From: Globodera rostochiensis
Taxonomy: Eukaryota > Nematoda > Chromadorea > Rhabditida > Heteroderidae
Length of the DNA stretch: 64,000 nt
Direction of reading: 5' to 3'
Assembly: GCA_018350325.1 (NCBI GenBank)
Contig: JAEVLN010000035.1
Coordinates: 371,695-435,694 of the forward strand
How positions within the stretch are numbered: position 1 is the first letter of the stretch; each line of letters starts with the position of its first letter. Both the position numbers and the translations under genes were made by a program. The notes beneath the pieces are model-generated. The model had not been told where the DNA came from. It did no database searches and was given only the letters and a program-made list of their open reading frames with translations. Shown in pieces: positions 35,701 through 45,226 of this stretch.

Positions 35701-38336
35701 AATCAATTAAGTGCCCCGCGTCCGGGAATAAAAAGATTTTGAATGTCTCAAAAGAAATCAATTGTCTGCATTATGTTTTGGGATTTAATTATTTTATCCA
35801 TATTATTGTTATAATATTCTAATATTTTTGGTTTAATATTTAATTTATATAATTAAATGGTTCTTATTTTAAATTCGGTATCTTTATAAAATAAAATGCT
35901 CTAATAAGTTTGATTTCAAGTATGGGCAATAACTTTGGCGCAATAAAAGTAGTAGTGCCAATTATGATTGAATTTTAAATTGTATAATAAAGTGTTTGAA
36001 GCTTATTGGTCAGTTTGTATTATATACTTTAATATTATGTTAATTGTTTTATAAATAAATAAAATATTAAAAAATTAATAACAAAACACAAAAAAAACTA
36101 TGTGAAAGAAAAAAACAAGTGTAATTATTTTCTGTTGTGATGTAACTTATCATGAATAAAATTTATTTATTATTTTTCCTTTTTATTAATCAATTAATAT
36201 TAATTTTATATAAATATTAAAAATAATGGAGAAGAAATTTAATTCATAATTATGTTTTTTCATTACTTGTTTAAAATAATATTTACAATATTTGTTTATC
36301 ATATAATTAAAAAAGTAATTTGTGTTTGCTTCCGGCGATTTTATTACTTTTCCCTGCAACGGATTGTTATTTTTGCCTTTAATTATTCATAAAGCAAAAT
36401 ATTATTGTGTATTGTTGCATCAATTCATTTCAGAAAAAAAAATTATTAATTTGATGCTTAAAAAATATTTAGCGAAAAATGTAAAGAAATGAAATTAATT
36501 AATGGATTTTAATCTACTTGTTTCTAAATATTTTAGTTGATTTCTTTCGTCCAAAGGTTTAAAATAAACTGATATTTCTAAAAAAAGATATATTAATTAT
36601 TTTATATCCTTTCTAGTATTTGAGAAGCAATTCCGGCGAAAGGTTGTGAATTGAATTTAGTTTGTTTTAATCAGTCGTTAAACTTTTCTTTTTCTTCTTT
36701 ACATAGAAAGAGCTTCAGAAGAAGGGCCTGTGGAAAGAGAATTTCCTTTTTAAAAAAATATTGTTTTTTCTTCTTTAAGTAAATTGCTGCTAAATTTTCA
36801 AGCCTATTAATTATCTACAAACACGCATGAATTTAATTCTGAAAGCGGATTCTAAAGTATTTTTATTAGTTTTTATCTTGTAAATCAAATCTTTAATTTA
36901 TATATCTTTTGTTGAAAATCGATAACACAAAGATAGAAAATATTAAATGGCGTTTGAGAAGTTTATATTGATGTTCACTACGTTTAAAATTTGTTGCGTG
37001 AGAAGTGCGCGAAAATATTTTATTGATTAACTGATGATGCTCTAATGAAGTAACACAATTAAATCTCTGAACCTTTTTTAAACATAAAAATTTTTAATTG
37101 TACTGGAAAAAAAAACAGAGCTTCAGGGAATTGTGAAGGATACTTCAACAAAGTTTGGTCAATGTTTTAAAATTATTTATAAATCAAAAATATTTCTTTT
37201 ATTTATCTATAAATCAATATTTTTTCTTATTAAATTATCATTTAGAGTCTACTTTAAATATCGAATTGTATAAATAAATATTTAGTATATGATTTCTATA
37301 AAAATAATTTGAATTTTTTTTTTGTTATATTTTGCCTTTTCAATGTTGTCCATTGCAATTAAATTAAACTTAATAAGTGATGAATATAGTGATAATAATC
37401 TTCATTGCTGTTACTTCGGAATGTATAATAAAATTTTTATTATAAAATAAAAAAATCTAGTAATATCATAATATACAACTCTTCACTTTTAACTTGTCCT
37501 GGTATTCGCTTTTGCAGATCTTCTGATTTTTGATTTTTTTAAAATAAATATTTTAAATTATAATGAGTTTGGGTCAAATATTTAGTAATAGCTTTTATTA
37601 ACAAGCTCGAACCGTCCCCAATTCTATTATTAATATTAAATATTTATTTCTCAAAAATTTTATCGTTGACTACTATAAATAATAAAATTTTGACGGTAAA
37701 GAGTAAAAAAAGATTCTCAAATATATAAAAATGAATGTGACCCCAAAAGCACTGAAAACCAAAGAAGACCGCCTTTGAAACACTTAGAATTTTTGGCAAA
37801 CTTTAAAAGCAATTAAATATAAACCCTATTGCTTTTATGTTTAAAGTATTACTTTTTAATGAAAAAATTTAAAAGTGTTTTAATTTTAATATTTTAAATT
37901 TAAAATGAATACGAATATGGACATAAATAAGACTGATGAATAAAATTAAATTTGGAAATACAGACTCATTTACTAACTGAGATCGCATATTATATTTTTA
38001 AAACATTTTTGAAATTAATATTGCGAATCAGATCTCACAGATGGCCTGCCAGATCAAACGCGCCACGGCGTAATGAAGGGATGTTTAAATATTTTTTCAA
38101 TAATTAGTAAAACTTAATCTTAAACATTAAGATTTTTAATTTATTTTATGATTAGCTAAAATAGTGGTCCATAACATTTTTTAAAAATATTTTTTAAGAA
38201 AAAATATTGAACTATGTTATCGCATCGCCAGAAAATGATATGATTTAATTAAACTTTTAAATAATTATATCTTTATTCTGAGTAATTAAATTGAAATTGC
38301 ATTGATTTCTAAATATTGCTTTGCGGTAAGTATATA
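32744..38336. other. Long T-rich spacer, no supported gene
   Basis: About 5.6 kb of strongly T-rich DNA on the plus strand. The one repeat noted is the 54-bp direct duplication at 35681-35763. A GC-richer patch at 38035-38090 is open in all three plus frames. No gene, tRNA or element end was seen. Confidence 0.5.
35681..35763 (+). repeat. Direct duplication, 54-bp period
   Basis: GATTTTAAATGTCTTAAAGA with AATCAATT is repeated 54 bp later as GATTTTGAATGTCTCAAAAG with AATCAATT. The two copies flank a GC-rich core (GTGCCCCGCGTCCGGGAATA). Confidence 0.75.
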
Positions 38337-38498
38337 CGTACGCAGCGAGAAGAAAAGAATCGCTACTTAATAGATCAGCAAAAACAGTATCTCACGCTAA
38401 CCAAGCTGCTTGAGGGGATGGTCTTGGAGTACCGCCCGGGTTGCGTTGTCGGCATCGGTATCAATAACGAACCCCAGTACACATTTAAAGTTGGATAA
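38337..38498 (+). CDS. Coding-like islet, 53 codons, unknown protein
   Basis: GC-rich frame, open without interruption, stopping at TAA 38496-38498 where the GC-rich region ends. It reads QREEKNRYLIDQQKQYLTLT, then LEGMVLEYRPGCVVGIGINN and a short tail. About 15 of 53 codons start with G. A CAG acceptor-like site at 38343-38345 would give an exon from 38346. The N-terminal half is a charged helix, and the C-terminal half looks like strand and loop. No ATG precedes the islet in good context, so a terminal exon is likely. No family is recognised. Confidence 0.45.
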   Translation, partial: RTQREEKNRYLIDQQKQYLTLTKLLEGMVLEYRPGCVVGIGINNEPQYTFKVG

Positions 38499-39269
38499 AA
38501 ATCAACATTTTTTTAACCAAACAGAACCAAAATAAAATTAAAACCTACCGAAATCTTTATTTTATTTATTTTTGTACTCAAAAAAGTACCAAATCAGGTT
38601 ACAATGGCCTTCAAATAATATTTATTTTGTTTTGTAGCAAATCATCTTAATCGCGGAGCATGTTTTATACCATTTTAATCAACAAATTTATTGTATCTTA
38701 AATTAGTTTTATAGGGGACTTTTCCATTCATTTATTTTGTGAATTTAACACTATTAGGAAGTTTTTTTAAATCATATGTTTGTTTTATAATATAATTAAT
38801 TGTTTTCTTTCGATATTTTTATAAAAGATAGAAGAATTATTCTTTAAAAAAAAAAGTTCCACTTCATGTGATTGGCGATTAATTAATTTGATTTTTACAC
38901 ATTAGAGACCGAACCACCCACAATACCCTAATTTTTAAAGAAAATACAGCTAACAGAAGACTTTATAAAATTGTTTGTCAAAATATGCGAATACAGTTTT
39001 CTGTTTTAACTGTTTTATTTTTTATCGCGAATGTTATTGCATCTTATGACTCGTTTTTGTCGCTTTGAAATTTTACTGTAATGGCCAAAGTTTCTGTTGT
39101 ACCAATACAACAAAAAAGCTTTGCAAACAGAGCGAAATAAATAATGCTTAAAATCATTTGAATAAAAATTATGCGTTAAGAAACAACAGCGGGTAGGCAA
39201 TAAATTAGCATCAAATATATTAAAACCACTAATTTGTTTATGATATAAAAGGCCTTCAAAGGATATCAC
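38499..39269. other. AT-rich spacer, nothing recognised
   Basis: An 84-codon minus-strand frame at 39015-39269 has no coding bias. No other signal. Confidence 0.5.
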
Positions 39270-39498
39270 TCCAATGTTACATCAATGTCCTAAGTCATCG
39301 TTCGGCTCGGACTCGGCTTGAAATCATGACAAGTACAGGAAGGTCCGTCACATGTTCAACGCTTTGATCAGCCACAGAATCGGACTAGAATTGGGAAAAA
39401 AAAATTTCTCGGAACAACCCCCACTCCCGCCTGCATTGCCGCAAACCCTTACCGATTTTCGTTGCATGCTTGCAGGAATTAAAAGCTTTGAACTTTAA
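39270..39498. other. GC-rich islet of ~230 bp, coding strand ambiguous
   Basis: The longest GC-rich islet in the window. The plus strand is open from 39317 for about 60 codons to TAA 39496-39498 (includes RHMFNALISHRIGLELGKK) and extends further left across one TGA. On the minus strand, 39293-39385 has 13 of 28 codons starting with G and reads VADQSVEHVTDLPVLVMISS, the better codon bias for that half. The right half of the minus-strand reading crosses a TAG. It is probably a real exon or exon cluster, but I cannot decide the strand. Confidence 0.4.
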
Positions 39499-40401
39499 AG
39501 TCATTTATACAAAATAAAAAACAGCTGAGAATTTTTTTTCTTCTTCAGAATGATTCCTCCGATAATCGCCGCTTGGGTACTTTTTCACTTAGAAATGGAA
39601 TTCATCAAAGACAAAATTGTCACTTTTGATGAAATTCAGCACTTGTTACTTCGCTTAATTTTAACTTTTCTTAAATATTAAAAGGCGAATGCAAAATATC
39701 TAACCATTATTAATATATTCTATGATATTAGGTTTTTATAATTTTTTTGACTAGCACATCCACATTTTCTTGGTCGAAAACAATGCCAATAATTCATTTT
39801 TTAAATGTTTTAGTTTTTTTAACGCTTACATAAAAACTCATATTTTCAGTCGTTTATACATGTGAATTGGAATTTATTTTAATCAATACATTAAGTCTTT
39901 AAAAAGTATTTTTTTAAGAAATCCTATATTGATTTTTTTATTTTAGTTAATTATTGTTTGTTATTAATATTATTTTATCATTGAAATATTTTCTTGGATT
40001 TGTCTCTCTACTTAAGTAACTCTATAATCAAGCTTTACGTTAGTTATAGCTCCTGAGTAGTTCTTATTCATTTTGTGACCAATAATAAAATTTAGCTTTT
40101 TTTGATTAAATTTAAAAGCCATTTTGGGTTTTCGTTTATTTGTACAATATTTATCAATTTTTATAAAAAATTAATTGATTAAAAAGTTTGAATTCAATTA
40201 ATTTTTTTAAAACATTTGTTTGAATATATTTGAAAATAATCCAAATGCATTTAAAAGTTCCATCTATTTTGGAAAGTCGTTTTTCGTTTATAGAATAATA
40301 TTGCCGTCAGCAAAAAACTGTTATAATTTAAAAATCAAATTGATTTATCAAATTTAGAATTATTATAAATTGAGAAAATCAAATACCAATTTGGCTGATA
40401 A

Positions 40402-40515
40402 ACCGAATGGGAGTTGATGCCGGAAAGTTCCGATTATAGCTCGATCAAAGAAATGGCCGAAAATGCGATTGCCTAGGCTGCGTCTGGACGAGCGAGGTTT
40501 GGTGAATTGCATTTG
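40402..40515 (+). pseudogene. Coding-like islet interrupted by one TAG
   Basis: Reads EWELMPESSDYSSIKEMAEN and then AIA before TAG at 40474-40476. It continues as AASGRARFGELHL with equally strong codon bias. About 15 of 38 codons start with G across the stop. Either the gene decayed recently, or the exon ends at TAG and the rest is chance, or TAG is sense. The minus strand has a 49-codon ATG frame here with poor codon bias. Confidence 0.35.
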
Positions 40516-41019
40516 TCGCTAATTTGATTTGCAATAAAAGTCTACATTTATTTTATTAATTTATGAAACTTTAACAACTTTAATTTAAACTTTATTGCAT
40601 TTAATTTTTTAACTTTAATATTGTTTTGGGAGTATAAATATTAACAGTTTGTTTGATAATTTATTTGATTTTTCATTGATATTCATTTCTTTTAACAATA
40701 CTTCAAAATGATTTCCACAGGAGTTCGCTTGTTGAGGTTTGGTTAAACGATAAGTCTTAAGAAGGGTTTGTACGTGCCCTTTTTTACCATTTCAATATTT
40801 TTGAATTTTATTTAATTTATATGTAAAGTTTATACAAATATTTTAATCATAAATACATCTTTTTTTAATATTTCAGAAGGCTTTTAAAATAAATGTAAAT
40901 TGCTTCGGTGTGATGTTTTAAATTGTATATATTTTTTTAAATGTTTTTTAAAATAAAATGTAATTAATAAATTTTCATTTGAATTTAATTTTTTGTCGCT
41001 GTGTATTAATTAAAATAAC
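40516..41019. other. T-rich spacer, nothing recognised
   Basis: Low-complexity T-rich DNA between two coding-like islets on the same strand. It could be an intron, but no consensus donor or acceptor pair joins the islets. Confidence 0.4.
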
Positions 41020-41160
41020 GCGGAATCAAAGCTTTTACCGGCACTGCGTCACTTTGTGGCGGCCAAAACAGCAGAAGCAGACGGGATTCTCAATCCGACA
41101 GAAACAAATAAAGACACGCTGCTTGAAAGCATAAATAACATTTATATTAACAACTTTTAA
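41020..41160 (+). CDS. Coding-like islet, 46 codons, unknown protein
   Basis: Uninterrupted frame with LLPALRHFVAAKTAEADGIL and NPTETNKDTLLESINN, ending in TAA 41158-41160. Of the first 40 codons, 15 start with G and 14 with A, and only three have G in second position. That is the clearest codon-position signature in the window. The left edge is unclear; a TAA lies three codons upstream and an AG at 41031-41032 could be an acceptor. It lies about 0.5 kb downstream of the islet at 40402 on the same strand, so both could belong to one gene. No family is recognised. Confidence 0.5.
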   Translation, partial: AESKLLPALRHFVAAKTAEADGILNPTETNKDTLLESINNIYINNF

Positions 41161-42267
41161 CCATTATAACCACTAATTGTTATCTTATCTTTTACACTAT
41201 ATAAATATTTTTAAATAGAGACTTGCTTTTCATTGGCTTGTTTAACTTAATTAATAATTTATGTCGTATCGACATTAAAATTAAGATAGTTCCACTCTTA
41301 TATTTTTAGTTTTATGTATGTTTAGAAACCGCGTGCAAAACTTGACGTCGGATTGTTAATTAATTATAGATAACCTTTTATTTCTTTTAATATGGAATAT
41401 TATAGCATAATTGTATAATAATGTAAAATTTAATTTAATTTATCCATTTGCAAAATTAGTTGGAAAAGTTGTTGAATTATGTAGCGTGGGAAAAAACTGT
41501 TTTGTCCTTTGTAAAGGATGGGATTTTGTGATAATGGACTTTTTAAAATAACAAACGTTATTAAAATATGCATTGAGTTTAAAAAATGTTTTAGTTTCCC
41601 GTCAACTTTTTTGCCTAACAATGGGATTGTCAGGGAAATAAGGTTGGTTTATATTTTAAAATTTGTTAAAATGAAGAAAATTGTTAAATTTATAAAAGTT
41701 AATTTTTAGTTTGAAAGATTTCAAAACTTTCGTTTGGTTTTGATTTTTTTAGCCAAGAATTTATAAAAGATTTTGTAATTGTGAAGCCTAAACTGAATTT
41801 TTTTATAATGGAATTAAGACTTAGAAAACTTTTGGATATATTAAAAAGTGATTTTAGCATTTTGAATACTTATTTTCTTTCTTTTTTTTTGTATGTAAAT
41901 GTATTTTAAATCACTGCTTCTTTCACAAAAATGAGTACTGTTTAAAAAACCTTTTGTTCAAAAAAAAATTTTTAATTTGTCTAGTAAGTAAAGATTTTTG
42001 CGTTTATAAATTAAATTATTAATTTTAAGTAATAATCTTTTGTTAAATTATTTATTGTTTATATTTAAGTTTGGCACTATTTAGTTTATTAATATTATGT
42101 GCACGCGGAAGTCGTCAGTCGTCCTCACACGCGATTATCAAGACTCATAAAATGTAGAATAATGGTTGCTTCATTTCCTAATTTAATTGTAATTGAAATA
42201 CAGTTAAAATTATAAATCAGTAGATGCCATTTTAAATTTTACATCATTTCATACAGTCCATTAGGTA
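41161..42267. other. T-rich spacer, small GC-richer patch
   Basis: A patch at 42098-42150 (GTGCACGCGGAAGTCGTCAG) is open in two frames and too short to call. Otherwise empty. Confidence 0.5.
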
Positions 42268-42556
42268 GTAAAGAATAGTGTTCGGCAAATGGCTTCGATC
42301 GATAAACGATACGATATTTCGTAAATTATCGTTATCGAAAATTATCGAAATATTAGGATTTTCTTCGATCGATAAACGATACGATATTTCGATAAATTAT
42401 CGTTATCGAAAAATATCGAATAAAAAGTTCGATTATCGCGATAAATATCGAAGTAATCCTTTATTCCCTTTACGTTTAAAAATGCAATGAAACAATCAAT
42501 ATTATAGTTCAATGCCGGTAATGCTTTGTTAAGGAAGATCAGCGTTTTTATTTAGT

Positions 42557-42580
42557 TAGAGTTGGCCGGGATCGGGATTT
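42557..42580 (+). mobile_element. hAT-like left tip nested in the larger element
   Basis: TAGAGTTGGCCGGGATCGGG resembles the tips at 28177 (TAGAGTTGTTGGCGG) and 29424 (TAGGGTTGGCGG). No matching right tip is seen, so only the left end is supported. Confidence 0.4.
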
Positions 42581-42753
42581 TGTCTTTTCAAAAACCTGAA
42601 TCGGGATTAATCGGAATTGATAACAGCGAAATTTTTTTTGTTTTTGTTATGGTCGATGGTAAGACAAATTTTTTTTTATTATTAATACAATATTTTTCAT
42701 TTTTCTATTGCCTCTCACCATCATAAATTTTTTTGAGATTCTGATTAAGTTTT

Positions 42754-42765
42754 GGGGGGGGGGGG
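42754..42765 (+). repeat. G12 homopolymer
   Basis: Twelve consecutive G in very AT-rich surroundings, 102 bp to the left of a C14 run, so the two could pair. Length should be checked, because such runs are error-prone in assemblies. Confidence 0.85.
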
Positions 42766-42766
42766 T

Positions 42767-43036
42767 CGGCGGCGCCGATAGGCGTCGCCGGGAAAATTTT
42801 CTTTAAGGTTGAACAATATTTGTTAAGAAAATTGGTCCAAAAAGTAGGAATGTGCAAAACAAAGGGACCCCCCCCCCCCCCAATGGTTTTTTTGATTTCG
42901 TCCAAGCAAAAAATGAAATGAAAAACTTGTAAACTGTGATCAAATTTTTTTAAATTTGAAAAAATCGTCGAGGAACCGAACCCCACCGCACGAACACTTT
43001 AACTGCATACACCATTCACCACTACACCATAACCAC
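42767..43036 (-). mobile_element. SINE-like element copy 3 with tRNA-like head
   Basis: The left part (42767-42843) has GGCGTCGCCGGGAAAATTTT and AAGAAAATTGGTCCAAAA, shared with 24946 and 27976. At the right, the minus strand has a B-box-like GGTTCGGTTCC (one mismatch) and an A-box-like TAGTGGTGAATGG near 43015-43027. The orientation matches copy 1. It lies inside the hAT-type element, so it inserted there later or was carried as cargo. The limits are approximate. Confidence 0.45.
42868..42881 (+). repeat. C14 homopolymer
   Basis: Fourteen consecutive C, opposed to the G12 run at 42754-42765. Confidence 0.85.
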
Positions 43037-43288
43037 AGTGCACTTTTCCGCTCAAAACCCCATCCTTTGGGGTACATTTTGGATTTACAAGTCCACGATA
43101 AATATCGCGATAATTCTATTTTTCGATCGATAAACGATACGATATTTCGATAAATTATCGTTATCAAAAATTATCGAAATATCCGGATTTTTTCGATCGA
43201 TAGTATCGCGATAATTATCGAAAAATTTATCGCGATATATCGCGATAATTATCGAATTTATCGTATCGTGCCGAGCGCTAGTAAAGAA

Positions 43289-44001
43289 TGGGGATTAATG
43301 TAGGAGATTTATGATTTTTCTTAATTTATAAGATTCTGTCTTCCTTATAAATATTAATGTACTGAGTGGAGTGCTTAAGGGTATTTAAATTTTATTATAT
43401 TATAAAATCCAAATAAAAAAAAAGTTCAAATCAATATTTTTCATAAGCAGAGACATTTTAAAAGATTGCAAAAAATATACACTAATATCTTACTAAAAAT
43501 AAATATATATCCAAAATAATCAATTTGTCAGATGTTTTTATTATGTGAAAAACCCAAAAATAAAATGACATAAATTGACTCTGCAAATGTTTTTTAAATT
43601 TTTACTTAATATTATAATTTTAAATCTTTTAATTTAATAAATTTTGATATTGAAACCAAATAAAAAAACATATTAAGTTGCCCACTATACAAGCAGTTAT
43701 TGTCCATATTCAACAGTGGTAAAAAACAATTACAAACAAAAAAATCTAAAAAAGATTATAGAAGTAAATTAAATCGCAAAAAAAATAAAATTAAGTTTTA
43801 CTTTCGATAAAATGCTTATCGAATAAACACCATTGAAATATAAAAATTACATTAAACCTAAATGAAAAGATAAAATGGAGAACTTTCAATACAAAATAAA
43901 AGCATTATGAACTAAACTAATAAATAAGCGTTTAATTTTATACCATTTTCATTAAAGCGTAAATTAATTTGCCTAACTCAATTTCTCTCAATAATAACAA
44001 A
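43289..44001. other. A-rich spacer, nothing recognised
   Basis: Start of a long A-rich strand domain. No gene or repeat. Confidence 0.5.
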
Positions 44002-44130
44002 ATAAGGTCTGCTCCAGCAGATGGAAAGGCATTCTACATTCCGGGCGTAAGACCTTAGAGAACAAACATCTCCGCACCTGACGAACTCAGAGCCGTCGAA
44101 CTGGACAAATTTTATTTTCCGATAAGATGT
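44002..44130 (+). pseudogene. Coding-like islet interrupted by one TAG
   Basis: Reads SAPADGKAFYIPGVRP, then TAG at 44056-44058, then RTNISAPDELRAVELDKFYF in the same frame. About 14 of 42 codons start with G and few have G second, on both sides of the stop. The peptide is coherent across the TAG. It is a recent nonsense lesion, two exons, or a sense TAG. Another plus frame is also readable if TAA is sense, but its codon bias is weaker. Confidence 0.4.
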
Positions 44131-45136
44131 TTATTTCCAGAAATTATTTTTACATTCATAATATATTTAGTAAAAATTTTTTAATGAATTTATGCAGAAA
44201 TATTCAAAACTGCATTAAAAAATTATGCATGAAGAACTTAGTATTGCATTTCTAAATAAAATTAAATATTAATATCAGCTTAATTATAAAAGCAAAAATA
44301 AATTCTTTCAGATTTAAACAAATTTTCAATAGACTAAATCTGTCGAAAAAATTTATCTCTAATTTAATCAACTCGTAGAGCCTTTATAAATAAAGTATTT
44401 AGAAACAATAAAACCTTGACTTTGATACATCAAATATTATTTTTAAAAATCCTCAAAAATCTAGCGAAAACGCATATTAAATTTAATATTTGTATGAATG
44501 AATTAATATGAAATATCTAATTGTTTTTAATTTGAAATAGGGTCATTTTTTAATGTATTTTGACGAAGGTGTTTGTTAATTTCATACAATTGTTTTTTTA
44601 ATGTGGATAGGAAGAAAAATAATTATGCATAAAATCATGATGAAACAACTGCGTTCATTAATAAATAATTCATGCAAATAAGTGAATAAATCACAATTTT
44701 AAAAAAGCCGTTGAAATTTATAGTTGAAAACATAAAATTGAGATTAAACATATTTATAAAAATTATAAAGGAATACAATTTTAAATATTAATAAATGTGC
44801 GATTTTCGTGTATATAAAAAATGAATAAATGCGGAATTCCTATCAATAATTTTGATTTTAATTTATTTAATTATTAGTAATTGACTAATTCTCAACTCAA
44901 AATTAGTTAATGCAAATCTTTAATAATCAAACAGTAATTAAACTGATAACACACTTAAAACCACTAAAATAATAATTAAAAAATTTGTAATGCTTAAACA
45001 TATTATGAAAGTTGAAAAAATCTTGAAATCAAATAAAAATAATATCACAAAAATTTAAAATTCACTAAATTAGTTGCAAGCAAATCATAGAATAATCAAA
45101 ACAATAATAAAATAAAAGATATTCAAAATCTATTGC
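44131..45136. other. A-rich spacer, nothing recognised
   Basis: No signal beyond strand composition. Confidence 0.5.
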
Positions 45137-45226
45137 GATGTATGGGAGAATCTGATTTAAATGCTGCCAATACCCTTTTTAACCACCGATTATGACCCGG
45201 AGATCAACTTTTTTGACATATTTAAG
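45137..45226 (+). pseudogene. Short coding-like islet with one TAA
   Basis: Reads DVWENLI, TAA at 45158-45160, then MLPIPFLTTDYDPEINFFDI in frame. Second-position G is nearly absent. The part after the stop begins with ATG and could stand alone as an exon start. No family is recognised. Confidence 0.3.

Larger units (their letters stand above)
42276..43280. mobile_element. hAT-type non-autonomous element, 1005 bp, 8-bp target duplication
   Basis: The left tip TAGTGTTCGGCA and right tip TGCCGAGCGCTA form a 12-bp terminal inverted repeat with two mismatches. They are flanked by identical 8-bp repeats GTAAAGAA at 42268-42275 and 43281-43288. Subterminal regions at 42290-42445 and 43097-43265 are built from ATCGATAAACGATACGATAT-type motifs, mostly in mirror orientation. 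The ~650-bp centre is different. It holds a SINE-like copy, G and C homopolymers, and a second hAT-like tip (42557). No transposase frame is present. Confidence 0.85.

Noticed and set aside
40371..40520. Minus-strand 49-codon ATG frame
   Set aside because: G is commoner in second than in first codon position, while the plus frame has a strong coding signature.
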